The notes: generated by a model not told the origin, from the sequence alone. 64,000 bases of DNA from Bacteroidota bacterium (GCA_018266775.1 JAFDZS010000013.1:124732-188731), one strand, 5' to 3'; positions 35,261 to 48,000 are shown, counted from the first letter of the stretch. A program made the numbers and translations.

Positions 35261-37612
35261 ATGAACAAAGAAGAATTACGTAAACAGCAGGCCCTCGAAT
35301 ACCACGCCAAAGGCCGCCCGGGTAAAATTGAAGTCATCCCTACCAAAGAAGCCAAAACACAAAGAGATCTTTCCTTAGCTTATTCGCCCGGCGTTGCAGC
35401 GCCCTGCCTTGAAATTGCTGCCAATCCCGAAGATGTGTATAAATATACCGCCAAAGGGAATTTGGTGGGTGTAATCAGCAATGGCACTGCGGTATTAGGC
35501 TTAGGCAACATCGGCCCGGAAGCAGGCAAACCGGTAATGGAAGGTAAAGGCGTGTTGTTTAAAATATTTGCAGATATTGATGTTTTCGATATTGAAATTA
35601 ATGAAACCGATCCTGAAAAATTTGTTCAGATTGTTCAGGCGCTGGAACCCACTTTCGGTGGCATCAACCTGGAAGATATTAAAGCGCCCGAATGTTTTTA
35701 TATTGAACAGGAGCTGAAAAAGCGCTGCAAGATTCCCATCATGCATGATGACCAGCATGGCACCGCCATCATCAGCGCTGCTGCTTTACTCAATGCACTG
35801 GAACTCCAGAAAAAGAAAATTGAAAAAGTGCGTTTTGTGGTGAACGGCGCCGGAGCCGCCGCGATGGCCTGTATTAAATTATATGAATCACTGGGCGCCA
35901 GGCATGATAATTTTATGCTGTTCGACCGTAAAGGTATTTTGTATAAAGGCAGGCATGATGTGGATGAACAGAAGGCAAAGTTTGCGGTGAGTGAAAAGTA
36001 TAAGGATTATGACCTGGCACGGGCAATGAAAGATGCTGACGTTTTCATTGGTCTTAGTGCAGGCAATACCGTTAGCCAGGATATGGTGAAGGGTATGGCC
36101 AAAAACCCTATTGTATTTGCAATGGCTAACCCTGACCCGGAAATTTCTTATGAAGATGCCATTGCTGCACGAAGGGATATTATTATGGCAACCGGCCGCA
36201 GCGATTACCCCAACCAGGTAAACAATGTACTCGGCTTCCCTTACATTTTCCGTGGTGCGCTTGATGTAAGGGCCACCACCATTAACGAAGCCATGAAACT
36301 GGCTGCAGTTAAAGCTTTGGCAGAACTGACCAAAACACCGGTGCCCGATATTGTGAATATGGCCTATAATGAAAAGACCATCACCTTTGGCCCGGATTAT
36401 ATTATACCCAAGCCGGTGGATCCACGCCTGCTTTCAACCGTAGCGCCAGCTGTTGCCAAAGCTGCTATTGAAAGCGGTGTGGCAAAATACCCCATTACCG
36501 ATTGGAATGCTTATGAATTACAATTAAACCAGCGTTTGGGACTGGATAACCAGTTGAGCAGGGCTATTGGTAATAAAGCCAGGAAAGACCCCAAACGTGT
36601 TGTATTTGCAGATGCAGAGAATTTAAAGATTCTGAAAGTAGCGCAACTGGCGCAGGAAGAAGGTGTAGCCTATCCTATTTTATTGGGCGATGTAAATAAG
36701 ATCAATCAACTGGCGGCAGATAACGGTATTGACCTGGAAGGCATGCCTGTTATTAACCCGAAAGATGACAGCCAGGAAGAATTGCGTAAAAAAATGGGTG
36801 AACTTTTCTTTCAAAAACGCCAGCGCCGCGGGGTAAATAAATACGAAGCGTACAAAGTGATGAAAGACCGCAACTATTTTGGTTGCATGCTGGTGGAAAC
36901 TGGTGAAGCGGATTGTATGATCAGTGGCCTCAGCAGAAATTATCCTGATACCATCAGGCCTGCACTTGAAGTAATGGGTACAGAAGAAGGTGTGAAAAAA
37001 ATTGCCGGCATGTACATCATGTTTACGAAACGTGGGCCGCTGTTCCTTGCCGATACCACTATTAACTTTAACCCTACTGCAGAAGAACTTGCAGAGATTA
37101 CTTTATTAGTAGCAAAAGAAGTACGCCAGTTCAACATAAAACCCAGGGTGGCCATGCTGTCTTATTCCAACTTTGGCAGCAGTACAGGTGACGAGGCCAA
37201 GATGGTACGCCGGGCAAGGGAAATTGTAAAAGAAAAAGATCCCACACTGGTTTGCGATGGAGAGATACAGGGCATACTGGCTTTTAATAAAGATATACTG
37301 AAAGAAAATTATCCCTTTACTGAACTGGTGAATGGCGATACGAATATTCTCATCTTCCCTAACCTTGCAGCAGGAAATATTGCGTATAATTTATTGCAGG
37401 AAGTGGGCGGTGCAGATTCTATTGGCCCCGTATTGTTAGGCTTGAAAAAACCAGTGCATGTGTTGCAATTAGGCAGTTCCATCCGGTCAATTTTAAATAT
37501 GGTATTAATTGCTGTGGTGGATGCGCAGTTGAAATGTAAAACCAACACACAGGAAGCCATTAAAAAAAGTAAATGGTGGAAAAGGTTCAGGAAAACGAGC
37601 CATGAGTTGTAA
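35261..37612 (+). CDS. maeB: NADP-dependent malic enzyme with phosphotransacetylase-like domain
   Basis: 783 residues. The N-terminal malic enzyme half has [38 protein letters not shown], the metal-binding MHDDQHGTA, and the NAD(P)-binding [16 protein letters not shown]. The C-terminal half (about 430-775) is related to phosphate acetyltransferase ([40 protein letters not shown]). The fused MaeB type oxidatively decarboxylates malate to pyruvate, and the PTA-like part is usually regulatory (acetyl-CoA sensing). Slightly longer than the usual 760 residues. Monocistronic by spacing. Confidence 0.95.
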   Translation: MNKEELRKQQALEYHAKGRPGKIEVIPTKEAKTQRDLSLAYSPGVAAPCLEIAANPEDVYKYTAKGNLVGVISNGTAVLGLGNIGPEAGKPVMEGKGVLFKIFADIDVFDIEINETDPEKFVQIVQALEPTFGGINLEDIKAPECFYIEQELKKRCKIPIMHDDQHGTAIISAAALLNALELQKKKIEKVRFVVNGAGAAAMACIKLYESLGARHDNFMLFDRKGILYKGRHDVDEQKAKFAVSEKYKDYDLARAMKDADVFIGLSAGNTVSQDMVKGMAKNPIVFAMANPDPEISYEDAIAARRDIIMATGRSDYPNQVNNVLGFPYIFRGALDVRATTINEAMKLAAVKALAELTKTPVPDIVNMAYNEKTITFGPDYIIPKPVDPRLLSTVAPAVAKAAIESGVAKYPITDWNAYELQLNQRLGLDNQLSRAIGNKARKDPKRVVFADAENLKILKVAQLAQEEGVAYPILLGDVNKINQLAADNGIDLEGMPVINPKDDSQEELRKKMGELFFQKRQRRGVNKYEAYKVMKDRNYFGCMLVETGEADCMISGLSRNYPDTIRPALEVMGTEEGVKKIAGMYIMFTKRGPLFLADTTINFNPTAEELAEITLLVAKEVRQFNIKPRVAMLSYSNFGSSTGDEAKMVRRAREIVKEKDPTLVCDGEIQGILAFNKDILKENYPFTELVNGDTNILIFPNLAAGNIAYNLLQEVGGADSIGPVLLGLKKPVHVLQLGSSIRSILNMVLIAVVDAQLKCKTNTQEAIKKSKWWKRFRKTSHEL

Positions 37613-37615
37613 TTG

Positions 37616-37685
37616 TTGAACATTGAACATTGAATATTGAAAATTAAACTTAAAAATGCTCAATGTTCAGCTTTCAATATTCAAT
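37616..37685. repeat. Intergenic inverted repeat, possible terminator
   Basis: ATTGAATATTGAAA (37629-37642) is perfectly inverted at 37672-37685, and further GAACATTGAA motifs flank it on both sides. It lies directly after maeB and may act as a terminator or as a mobile intergenic microrepeat. Confidence 0.6.
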
Positions 37686-37831
37686 TTCCAGGTAAGTAAT
37701 TATCACTTTGTGATGAAAGCCTCACAGGATATCATTGTAATATCAAAATAAATATTTAGCAAAAACATTCAAATGCGGGTTATCTTCGTTGTGAACATGT
37801 TTACACCATAACCGCAAACAGGAAACGATAC

Positions 37832-38569
37832 ATGATTTTTTTCACTCATTTTGGACGATACCTGCTGATGCTGAAAGGCATGTTTACCAAACCGGAAAAC
37901 ATGCGCATGTACTGGAAAGAATTTATGCACCAGTGCGTGGAAATTGGTATTGGTGCGTTGGGTATTGTGGTGATCATTTCTGTTTTTATGGGTGCGGTGA
38001 GTGCGGTACAAACCGCTTACCAGTTGGTAAGTCCCATCATTCCAAAATCCACCATTGCACAGATTGTCAGAGATACGGTAATACTCGAGTTTGCACCTAC
38101 ATTAGTTTGTATTGTACTGGCTGGTGTTATCGGCAGTAAAATTGCCAGTGAATTGGGTAACATGCGGGTGAGTGAACAAATTGATGCCTTAGAGATCATG
38201 GGCATTAATACCAAAGCCTATTTAATCCTTCCAAAAATTGCCGCTTCATTAATTACCATTCCTTTATTGGTTATTCTTGCAATGGCATTAGGTATTGTAG
38301 GTGGCCGTGTGGCAGGCGTGGCCTCAGGCATACTTTCTGCAGATACTTATGACCGTGGACTGATTGAAAGTTTCATGCCCTTCAATGTACGTTTCGGTAT
38401 CTATAAAGCCATTACTTTCTCTTTTATCATCAGCAGCATTTCTGCCTATTATGGTTATTTTGTAAAAGGCGGCGCATTAGAAATTGGCCGCAGCAGTACT
38501 AAAAGTGTTGTGGTAAGTTGCGTGATGATTTTATTTGCAGATTATATCCTCGCTATGATTTTTCTTTAG
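37832..38569 (+). CDS. mlaE: MlaE-type ABC transporter permease
   Basis: 245 residues with five or six membrane helices. The conserved MlaE signature is visible: FMGAVSAVQTAYQL, then EFAPTLVCIVLAGVIGSKIASELGNMRVSEQIDALEIMGI. MlaE permeases work with MlaF ATPases and MCE proteins to move phospholipids between the inner and outer membranes. The matching ATPase is 160 nt downstream, but no MCE (mlaD) gene is in the window. TTATCTTCG about 45 nt upstream resembles a -7 box. Confidence 0.92.
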   Translation: MIFFTHFGRYLLMLKGMFTKPENMRMYWKEFMHQCVEIGIGALGIVVIISVFMGAVSAVQTAYQLVSPIIPKSTIAQIVRDTVILEFAPTLVCIVLAGVIGSKIASELGNMRVSEQIDALEIMGINTKAYLILPKIAASLITIPLLVILAMALGIVGGRVAGVASGILSADTYDRGLIESFMPFNVRFGIYKAITFSFIISSISAYYGYFVKGGALEIGRSSTKSVVVSCVMILFADYILAMIFL

Positions 38570-38574
38570 GGCAC

Positions 38575-38607
38575 AAGGATCAAGAATTAAGGATCAAGCA
38601 TCAAGCA
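38575..38607. repeat. Short intergenic direct repeats
   Basis: AAGGATCAAG occurs twice within 25 nt, followed by CATCAAGCACCA. This degenerate ATCAAG repeat separates the permease and ATPase genes. Confidence 0.5.
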
Positions 38608-38728
38608 CCAGGTTTCGGGTGTAAAACCACCAACTCATTTCTTTCCTTCTTTTTAATTACCTTGCATTGATATGAAGCTGCAAGATTCAAACTTGTTACC
38701 TGAACCTTGTATCTTATAACTTTCCTGC

Positions 38729-39538
38729 ATGATTGAATTTAAAAACATAAAAAAAGCCTTCGGCGATAAAGTGGTGCTGAATGATGTGAGCCATGTAATG
38801 CAAACCGGCATGTGCAACCTCATTATTGGCACCAGTGGCAGCGGTAAAACAGTATTGCAAAAATGCCTGGTGGGTTTGCTCGATACCGATGAAGGCGAGA
38901 TCAATTATGATGACCGCAGTTTCAACAGCATGACCAATGAAGAAAAGAAAGAGTTACGCCAGCAGATTGGAATGCTGTTCCAGGGTTCTGCATTATTCGA
39001 CAGTATGACGGTGGAACAAAATGTGATGTTTCCGCTGGATATGTTTTCTGATATGTCGCCCACAGATAAATTAAAACGGGTGAATGAAGTGCTGGCCAGG
39101 GTAAATTTAAAAGATGCGAACAATAAATATCCTGCCGAGATCAGTGGTGGTATGAAAAAGCGGGTGGGCATTGCCCGTGCCATAGTACTTAATCCAAAAT
39201 ATTTATTTTGCGATGAGCCTAACTCCGGCCTCGACCCGCAAACCAGTATGGTGATTGATAAACTGATTTACGAAATCACCAAAGAATTCAACATGACCAC
39301 TGTGATCAACACCCACGACATGAACAGTGTTATGGAAATTGGTGAAAACATTTTATATATGTACCAGGGGCAGAAAGAATGGAGCGGCAATAATAAAGAG
39401 ATCATCTTCTCTAAAAATAAAAGGCTGAACGAATTCATCTTTGCTTCAGAATTTTTGCAGGATGCTAAAGACATGCGCATGCTGGAAGCCAAAGGTAAAA
39501 TTGATAACGACAGGAATATGGATGAGTTGCTGAAATAA
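38729..39538 (+). CDS. mlaF: MlaF-type ABC transporter ATP-binding protein
   Basis: 269 residues. Walker A is GTSGSGKT (34-41). The Q-loop lies near LFQGSALFDSMTVEQN. The ABC signature is ISGGMKKRVGIARA, Walker B is YLFCDEPNSGLDP, and the H-loop is INTHDMNS. The GMKKR signature and DSMTVEQNVMFPL fit the MlaF/Mkl branch that energises MlaE permeases for phospholipid transport. It pairs with the permease at 37832. The C-terminal about 30 residues are an extra charged tail. It converges with the next gene with only 2 nt between the stops. Confidence 0.93.
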   Translation: MIEFKNIKKAFGDKVVLNDVSHVMQTGMCNLIIGTSGSGKTVLQKCLVGLLDTDEGEINYDDRSFNSMTNEEKKELRQQIGMLFQGSALFDSMTVEQNVMFPLDMFSDMSPTDKLKRVNEVLARVNLKDANNKYPAEISGGMKKRVGIARAIVLNPKYLFCDEPNSGLDPQTSMVIDKLIYEITKEFNMTTVINTHDMNSVMEIGENILYMYQGQKEWSGNNKEIIFSKNKRLNEFIFASEFLQDAKDMRMLEAKGKIDNDRNMDELLK

Positions 39539-39540
39539 TT

Positions 39541-40098
39541 TCACCGGGCTGTATCGATTGTCATTACATCGCCGTTTTTCCAGAACAATGAATCACCTTT
39601 CAACACTCCATATTCAGGAAATGTGCTGTGTTCTTTCATAAACACCGGGCAGCTTATACAGACGGTATCAGTTTTCATTGTGTAAGATCCATAATACAAT
39701 TTTGCTTCAAGGCCATTTCCCTCAATAAGCCTGAACCGGTTATTTGTTTTAAAATCAAACAACACCCGCCCAAAAGAAGTGGCGCCACCTGCTTTTATTT
39801 TTGTCGTTGCTTCATCAGTCAATGATTTTTGCAGTAGCGGCACCACAATAACTATCCAAAGCAATACACTTAATCCTGTACAACTAAACCGGGTAAGCCT
39901 TTTGTGCTGTATGAAGAAATATCTTTCAATTAAAAAAAGAATAATGCCTGTACACAGCAGTAAATACAGCGCATAAAAATTCAGGTAATCGCCAAAAGTT
40001 GCCGGTTCATTTTTATACAGCCAGATAATTACCGGTATGCCTAATAATAAAGTGGCCAGCAGTAAAATAATGCGGAGTATTTTTAGTACAAGTATCAT
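39541..40098 (-). CDS. Hypothetical membrane protein
   Basis: 185 residues. Three membrane helices lie at about 4-25, 41-61 and 74-93. A soluble domain of about 90 residues follows with CISCPVF. Family not recognised. The topology suggests an inner-membrane protein with its C-terminal domain on one face. It lies tail to tail with mlaF and shares its upstream region with sucD in divergent orientation. Confidence 0.6.
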   Translation of the reverse strand: MILVLKILRIILLLATLLLGIPVIIWLYKNEPATFGDYLNFYALYLLLCTGIILFLIERYFFIQHKRLTRFSCTGLSVLLWIVIVVPLLQKSLTDEATTKIKAGGATSFGRVLFDFKTNNRFRLIEGNGLEAKLYYGSYTMKTDTVCISCPVFMKEHSTFPEYGVLKGDSLFWKNGDVMTIDTAR

Positions 40099-40254
40099 TG
40101 CGGTATATTAAACAATCCGGGGTACATGCTGAAAAAGTTGAGATAACAGTTTTTTTTCAAAAATGCATTCCATTAAAGATAATACGGTTTTATTACAAAT
40201 ATTCCACCGGCAACGATTGCATGGCATCAATCTTTCTCCGGCAAAAAATCCTTC

Positions 40255-40282
40255 CAATACTAACCCATCTGCCCTATCTTTG
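40255..40282 (+). promoter_or_regulatory. sucD promoter
   Basis: A -7 box TATCTTTG at 40275-40282, matching Bacteroidota TAnnTTTG, 36 nt before the ATG. The -33 region is weak. Confidence 0.6.
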
Positions 40283-40318
40283 CGCCACATTTCTAACCAA
40301 CCAACTCTTAATTGAACC

Positions 40319-41194
40319 ATGTCAGTTCTTGTAAACAAAAGCTCTAAAATAATTGTACAGGGCTTTACCGGTACGGAAGGCACTTTTCATGCCACACAAA
40401 TGATCGAATACGGTACTAATGTAGTGGGCGGCGTAACGCCGGGCAAAGGCGGCAGCACCCATTTGGATAAACCCGTTTTTAATACGGTTGCCGATGCGGT
40501 TAAGACCACCGGGGCTGACGTAAGTATCATTTTTGTACCGCCTGCATTTGCTGCTGACGCGATTATGGAAGCTGCAGACGCCGGTATTGGACTGGTGGTT
40601 TGTATTACAGAAGGTATTCCCGTACAGGATATGGTGAAAGTGAAAAATTATTTATTGGGTAAGGACACCCGTTTAATTGGCCCTAACTGCCCCGGTGTCA
40701 TCACTGCGGAAGAATGTAAAGTGGGCATCATGCCAGGTTTCATCTTTAAAAAAGGAAGGGTGGGTATTGTGTCAAAATCAGGAACCTTAACATACGAAGC
40801 AGCAGACCAGGTGACCAAAGCCGGTTTGGGTATTTCAACGGCCATTGGTATTGGCGGCGACCCAATCATTGGCACCACCACTAAAGAAGCTGTGGAATTA
40901 TTTATGAACGATCCTGAAACCGACGCCATTGTAATGATTGGTGAAATTGGTGGCGGTATGGAAGCTGAAGCCGCCCGTTATATTCAAAGCACAGGAAATA
41001 AAAAACCAGTGGTGGGTTTCATTGCCGGACAAACAGCGCCTCCCGGCCGCCGCATGGGCCATGCCGGTGCTATTGTTGGTGGTGCAGATGATACCGCTGC
41101 TGCAAAAATGAAAATTATGGAGGAATGTGGTATCCATGTTGTGGCCAGCCCGGCAGACATTGGTAAAACAATGGCTGAAGCCTTAAAAAAATAA
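40319..41194 (+). CDS. sucD: Succinate-CoA ligase subunit alpha
   Basis: 291 residues. It is the alpha subunit of succinyl-CoA synthetase in the TCA cycle, binding CoA and carrying the phosphohistidine. Visible are the CoA-binding [52 protein letters not shown], and the phosphorylated histidine H248 in [11 protein letters not shown]. Length is normal. The beta subunit (sucC) is not adjacent. The gene has its own promoter and a strong terminator. Confidence 0.97.
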   Translation: MSVLVNKSSKIIVQGFTGTEGTFHATQMIEYGTNVVGGVTPGKGGSTHLDKPVFNTVADAVKTTGADVSIIFVPPAFAADAIMEAADAGIGLVVCITEGIPVQDMVKVKNYLLGKDTRLIGPNCPGVITAEECKVGIMPGFIFKKGRVGIVSKSGTLTYEAADQVTKAGLGISTAIGIGGDPIIGTTTKEAVELFMNDPETDAIVMIGEIGGGMEAEAARYIQSTGNKKPVVGFIAGQTAPPGRRMGHAGAIVGGADDTAAAKMKIMEECGIHVVASPADIGKTMAEALKK

Positions 41195-41215
41195 TTTCAT
41201 TGTTGTGATAAAATA

Positions 41216-41256
41216 AACAACGCCCCGCCAGGATGAAACCGGCGGGGCGTTGTTGT
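41216..41256. terminator. GC-rich terminator between sucD and the opposing gene
   Basis: A 14-bp perfect stem (41216-41229 with 41241-41254, core GCCCCGCC/GGCGGGGC) between convergent genes, able to serve both. Confidence 0.85.
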
Positions 41257-41279
41257 GTATGTAGTAGTCAAGGGGAAAA

Positions 41280-41771
41280 TTAATGTCTCCAGCCACCACC
41301 TCTGTTGTCATGGTCATCATCCCTCCTGCGGTCATCGCGGTCGTTGCCATAACCATAACCATAAGAAGGTTTTTCAGAAATACTCACCTGTCCAAAATTG
41401 TTGAGGTTAAGTGTGGTTGCCATACCAGGTTTTAAGAACAGGGCACTGCAATACACATCGTATTGTTTGGAACGGCCCCAGAAGTTACTGCGTGTTTCAT
41501 ACACTGTAATGGTATGTTTACCGGGCGCCATGGCACCAACGTTGATGAAATTATCGTGCCTGCTGTTGTAAAAACCATTTACAGTGTAGGCAACGTTATC
41601 GATCATAACGGTGAAACGTTTTTCAGTAAAAGCATTGATGAATACAGTGCTTCCACGGAAGCTGCTGCCATAATTATCGTATTTAACATCACGGCGGTCA
41701 CCATCACGAAATTGTGCAAATGAAGCACTAACGGCAGCTAAAGAAACTAAAAGTGTAAAAATCTTTTTCAT
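41280..41771 (-). CDS. Exported hypothetical protein with Asp/Arg/Gly-rich tail
   Basis: 163 residues. The signal peptide is 1-19 (SLAAVSASFAQ). A small beta-rich domain follows (STVFINAFTEKRFTVMIDNVAYTV, APGKHTITVYETRS). The low-complexity tail is rich in Gly, Tyr, Asp and Arg (DRDDRRRDDDHDNRGGG). Similar small exported proteins are common in this group, but their function is not known. Monocistronic. Confidence 0.65.
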   Translation of the reverse strand: MKKIFTLLVSLAAVSASFAQFRDGDRRDVKYDNYGSSFRGSTVFINAFTEKRFTVMIDNVAYTVNGFYNSRHDNFINVGAMAPGKHTITVYETRSNFWGRSKQYDVYCSALFLKPGMATTLNLNNFGQVSISEKPSYGYGYGNDRDDRRRDDDHDNRGGGWRH

Positions 41772-41982
41772 AATAATAAAATTTAAAAGTGATCAATACT
41801 GTTCGCAGATTTTATTTTCAGCCTGCTTACCCTGTAATATCCAAACGCTGTGCCATGTGCCAAAGGGAGACTTAAGAAAACGTTAAAGCGCAAATCAGCA
41901 TTACGGGTTGAAAGTTGAAGGTTCGTGCTGGCTGAAGTGCACACGAATTATCCATTATTAATTATTCATTATTAATTATTGG

Positions 41983-42013
41983 TTTTGCTTTCAGGGAACA
42001 TATTGTATCTTGT
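41983..42013 (+). promoter_or_regulatory. Possible promoter of the second A2M gene
   Basis: TTTTG at 41983-41987 and TATCTTGT at 42006-42013, spacing 18 nt, 18 nt before the start codon. The region just upstream is an AT-rich ATTATTAATTATT repeat. Confidence 0.45.
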
Positions 42014-42031
42014 TATTAAAATAAGTTCCTT

Positions 42032-45000
42032 ATGTTTCTAAAACAACTCCTGCTGGTACTGTGTACCGCGTTAACCCTAACCGTTATGTCTCAAACAAAA
42101 AAAGATTATGCAGAAAACTGGAAGAAAGTGGAAGCGCTGGAGAAGAAAGGCTTACCAAAGTCTGCATTGAAAGAAGTAACGAATATTTATTCGCTTGCAG
42201 TCAAAGACAATAATGATGCACAACAAATCAGGAGCGCTATTTTTCAAATTTATTACCGCGCTAAAATTGAAGAAGACGCAGATCGTTACAATGTTTTTTT
42301 TGCAGACACTTTAATTACAAAAGCTAAAGCCCCTGCAAAAAATATTCTTATAAGTATGCAGGCAGAAATGTACTGGAGGTATTTGCAGGATCACCGCTGG
42401 CAGATATATGGCAGAACTATCCTTAAAAACGAAGTAAGCAAAGACCTCAGCACCTGGAGTATCGATCAATTAATACAAACTATTTCCAAACTATACCAGG
42501 CATCTCTTCAAAATGAAACGATATTAAAAAGTACCAAACTGGAAACGTTTGATGCAGTCATTGTAAAAGGCATCAACACCCGCCAGCTGCGCCCAACACT
42601 GTATGATTTTTTAGCACAGCGGGCATTGGATTTTTTTACTACTGATGAAAACAACATTACACAACCGGCTTACCAATTTACAATCAACCAGGCAGAGGCT
42701 TCGGCGCCTGCGGCGCAATTTGTAAAGGCGGCATTTACCACAGCAGACAGCAGTTCGTTACAGCACAAAGCTTTATTATTATACCAGGAAATACTTCGCT
42801 TTCACCTTACCGATGCACAGCCCGATGCGTTGGTGGATGCAGACATCAGCCGCATCAAATTTGTACATGAACACAGTGTACTGAAGGATAAAGACCAGCA
42901 GTACGAAGCAGTGTTGCAACAACTGGAAAAAGCTTACAGCAACAATCCCATATCCGGACGTGCCACATATCTGCTTGCTAAATTTTATAATGAAAATGGC
43001 AGCGACTATGATCCATTTAATAAAACCACCCACCAGTTTGAAAAACGTAAGGCGAAAGAAATGTGTGAAGTCGTCATAAAAAAATTTCCGGAAAGCGAAG
43101 CATCATACGAAGCAGCAAACCTGGTGAATGACATCATCAAACCCACATTATCGGTTGAAGCAGAAAAAGTGAATACCATTAATGACCCATTCAGGATGCT
43201 GGTACAATACACCAATGTGCCGCAAGTATATGTACGCATCATCAAAACCAATTCAGATGAACTGGAAAAAATAAACAAAAAAGATTATGACGAATTATGG
43301 AAGAGTTATACTGCAATGAAAGCTATCAAAAGCTGGAATGTTACCTTACCCGATCAGAAAGATTACCAGCAGCATTCCGCAGAAATTAAAGCAGATGGGT
43401 TACCCGGCGGTTTGTACCTGGTATTATGCAGTATTGATCCCAATTTTGCTCTCGATAAAAATATTATTACTGCTCAAAAAATTTATGTAAGTAATATCAG
43501 CTATATCAGCTACAACCAAAATACCTTTTTTGTGCTGGACCGCAATACCGGCCAACCATTAAACAATGCTGCCGTTCAACTTTGGGAAAACAATTATAAT
43601 TATGCAACCAGTAAATATGAATTGGCAAAAAAAGAAAAGTATACCAGCAACAACAACGGTTCATTTACTGTTCCCGGTCAAAAAAGCTCCCGCAGCTTTC
43701 TGCTGCAGATTAAATACAATGCTGATGAATTGTTCCTGAACAACGATGAGGTATACGTTCCTTATAACAGTTACAATGAACAGGAATATAAACCCGGAAC
43801 TTTTATTGTAACAGACCGCAGTTTGTACAGGCCGGGTCAAACAGTGTATTTTAAGGGCATCGTGGTTCAGCGAGATAAAGACGCCAGTAAGTCTGCAGTT
43901 AAAGCGGGCTTCAGTACCACCATTCGTTTGCGGGATGCCAATGATAAAAAAATTGCAGACGTGAATGTAACCAGCAATGACTATGGTAGTTTCCATGGCA
44001 GTTTTGTATTGCCTTCCAATGCACTGAATGGCTATTTTTCAATAATTGATACCATCACCAATTCGTCTGCCTATATTAGTGTTGAAGAATATAAGCGACC
44101 CAAATTCAGTACCACCATTGAAAAACCTAAAGGCACTTACCGGATAAATGATACCATTACAGTAACCGGTACTGCAAAAGCGTATGCCGGTAATACTATT
44201 GACGGCGCAAAAGTGAAATATACGGTGGTTCGTAAAGTACAATATCCTGTTTGGTGGAATTGGGGTTTCAGCCGCCGCAATGTATATGGAAGAAATAATC
44301 AACAGGAAATAACGCAGGGCGAAACCACCACCGATGCCAAAGGGGAATTTCATATCAACTTTGCAGCACTGCCGGATGAAAGCGTTGATAAAAAGGCACA
44401 GCCTGTTTTTACTTATGAAGTGAACGCAGACGTTACTGATTTGAATGGCGAAACAAGAAGCGGGCAAACTTACGTGGCCGTAGGTTATCAATCTTTACAA
44501 CTTAGTATTAACCTGCCCGAAAAGATGCCGGCAGACAGCTTGAATAACCTGCATATATCCAGTACCAACATGAATGATATTTTTGAATCATCACGGGTAA
44601 AAGTTGCTGTTACAAAATTGACATCACCAACCAAAATTTACAGGGAACGGTATTGGGACCGTCCGGATGTTTTTACCATGACAGCAGCCGAATACAGCAA
44701 TACATTTCCTTATGATATTTACAGCAATGAAGATGAAACGAAAAGCTGGCCGCTGGCAGAACAGGTATTGAATACAACAGACACTACAAGAGAAGATAAT
44801 TTATACAGCACGGGCAAAACAAAGTTTTCCGCAGGTTGGTATAAAATAGAAGCTACCACAACAGATAAAGATGGCGAAACGGTGAAAGCAGAAAAATATA
44901 TTCAGCTTACCGGCTCCACACCGTCTGTATCAGAAGCAGTGAACATTAATATTCCCGAAGCCGTTTCAGCACCGGGGCAAACGGTTCCCTATTCAATTAC

Positions 45001-48000
45001 TACAGGATTCGATACTACCTGGCTGATACATGTTATCAGCAGGATGGATGAAAACAACAGTACAACAGTGGTTCCGGTTACACAACACCAGTATAGTAAT
45101 AGTTTATTGATAACAGAGCAAGACCGCGGCGGCATCAGCCTTAACTATGCATTCGTTCAGCACAACAGGGTATACAGCGGCAGTGAACAGGTGAGTGTTC
45201 CCTGGAACAATAAAGACTTGAACATTACTTATGGTACATTCCGTGACAAATTATTGCCTGGAAGCAAAGAAAAAATCACCATGACAGTTTCCGGAAATAA
45301 AGGTGAAAAAGTAATGGCAGAGGCTGTTGCAGCTATGTACGATGCCTCTTTAGACCAGTTTAAGCCACATATCTGGCCCGGTTTAGATTACCTGTGGCCA
45401 TCACTAAATAATTATACCAATTGGGAAAAAGAATCAAATTTCAAAAGTGTTGAGGCCGAACAATATGATCAAACAGGCAATGACCACCCTAAAGAATACC
45501 CGAAATTATATGATAACCTGGCATTGTATGATCCAATAAGAGAAGGTTATTATGGACTTCAGCATGATTTGAACCCGGATATCAGGTATAATTCAGGAAC
45601 TGGAAGCAAACGAGTTTCAAATCTTGTCTTGGCTCAACAGTTATTTGCAGTGAATAAAAAGCCCAATTATGGAAGGCTTAGTGTAACGGCTATACTCACT
45701 AACCAAAAAAGTTCAAGAATTGGAAATTTGGAAGAAAGAGCCGGGAAAAGTGGCAGTTATGATTATTTATCATACGATGTTGGAGCAACAGCATTGCGGT
45801 ATGATGCAAACGGTACAGTTACCAGCGCTGTCCCATTTCTCAGCATTGGAGATTCTTCTAATCCAGCGCAGGGCAATCAATCTGCTTCGCCCCGCAAAAA
45901 CTTCAACGAAACCGCCTTCTTCTTTCCTGATTTAAAAACTGATGCCGATGGCAACATTAGTTTTGAATACACTGTACCCGAAGCATTAACCCAATGGAAG
46001 CTGATGACTTTTGCGCATACTAAAGCACTGGCCAGCGGTTATACAGAAAAAAAAATAGTGACGCAAAAGCCATTAATGGTGCAACCCAATGCACCACGGT
46101 TTTTACGGGAAGGTGACCGTATGGAATTCAGCGCAAAAATTGTAAACCTCAGCGACAGTGAGATTACCGGCATTGCACAATTAGAATTAATTGATGCCGC
46201 CACCAATACTCCGGTTGACGGCTGGTTTAAAAATGTTTTTCCCAATCAGTATTTTACCGTGGCCGCCGGGCAAAGTGCCGCAGTGAAATTCCCTATGGAA
46301 GTGCCGTTCAATTTCAACAGCAGCATGAGTTACCGCATTGTAGCCAAAGCAGGCAACTTCAGCGATGGTGAAGAAATGGCGATTCCGGTATTAACTAATC
46401 GTACACTCGTTACAGAAAGCCTTCCTTTACACTTAAAAGCAGGCGAAAGCAAAAAGACCTTTCAATTCAGCAAACTCTTAAAATCCCCTCCTTCGGAGGG
46501 GTTTGGGGAGGCCCTTACTGTTGAATACACCAGCAACCCAATCTGGACCGCCATTCAATCGCTGCCCTACTTGATGGAATTCCCGCATGAATGTGCGGAA
46601 CAAACGTTCAACCGTTATTACGCCAATGCATTGGCAGCATACATCAGCAACAGCAATCCAAAAATCAAAACTGTGTTTGAGAAATGGAAGTCCACCGACA
46701 CCTCAGCTTTACAAAGCAACCTGGAAAAAAATCCTGAACTGAAAGCAGTATTGCTGGAAGAAACACCCTGGGTTTTGGACGCACAGAACGAAACCCAGCA
46801 AAGAAAAAATATTGCACTGTTGTTCGATTTAGTGCGTATGAGCAATGAACAGCAAAAAGCGTTGAATACAGTAGCCGATATGCAAAGCAGTAACGGAGGT
46901 TTCACCTGGTTTAAAGGCGGGCCCGATGACAGGTACATCACGCAATACATTGTTACCAGTATTGGCCATTTAAAAAAATTGGGTGTAATTAACCTCAACA
47001 ACAACAATGACCTGAAACGCATTGCCAACAATGCTTTGCCCTATCTCGATAAAAAAATAAAAGAAGAATATGATAACCTGGAAAAAAACAAAGTGAAACT
47101 GGCCAACAACAATCTTTCATATAACGCCATCCAGTATCTCTACATGCGCAGCTTCTTTAAAGAATATAAAACAGATAAAGCGGCACAACCCGCTGTTGAT
47201 TACTTTACCCGCCAGGCCAAACAATACTGGTTGAAACAAAGTAAATACATGCAGGCTATGATTGCCCTGGCATTATTCCGTAATGGTGATGCTGTTACTC
47301 CAAAAGCGATTCTTGCTTCATTAAAAGAAAATGCCATCAACAATAATGAATTGGGCATGTACTGGCCGCAGGCCCCTGCGGGGAAAGGTTGGAATGAAGG
47401 CGGTTATTTCTGGTACCAGGCACCGGTGGAAAGCCAGGCATTGATGATAGAAGCTTTCACGGATATTGATAAAAACACCAGCACCATCAGCGATTTAAAA
47501 ACCTGGCTGCTGAAACAAAAACAAACACAAAGCTGGAAAACGACTAAAGCCACGGCAGAAGCCTGCTATGCGTTGCTGATAAGCCCCCTAACCCCCAAAG
47601 GGGGAATAGGCTCTGCTGATTTGAGTGCTACAAACCCAATCGAAATTCAGTTGGGCAATACTATCATTAAAACAAATGATGCATCTGCCGAAGCGGGAAC
47701 CGGTTATATTAAGAAACGTATTGAAGGGAAAGATATTACACCTGAAATGGGGAATATTACTGTTACCAATACTCTAAATAAAAATAACCCTGCGGCTGCC
47801 GGAAGTTATGGTGCTGTGTACTGGCAATATTTTGAAGACCTGGATAAGATCACTCCGGCTGCGACCCCATTGCAACTGAAAAAACAATTATTTGTTGAAC
47901 GGAATACGGATAAAGGCCCTGTGCTGGAGGCCATTGCTGATGAAGGTGCACTAAAAGTGGGCGATAAAGTAAAAGTGCGTATTGAACTGAAAGTGGACCG

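Noticed and set aside
41941..41985. AT-rich ATTATTAATTATT stretch as a replication origin or DnaA-box cluster
   Set aside because: No DnaA-box-like TTWTNCACA cluster or dnaA/dnaN neighbours; it resembles a simple intergenic repeat.
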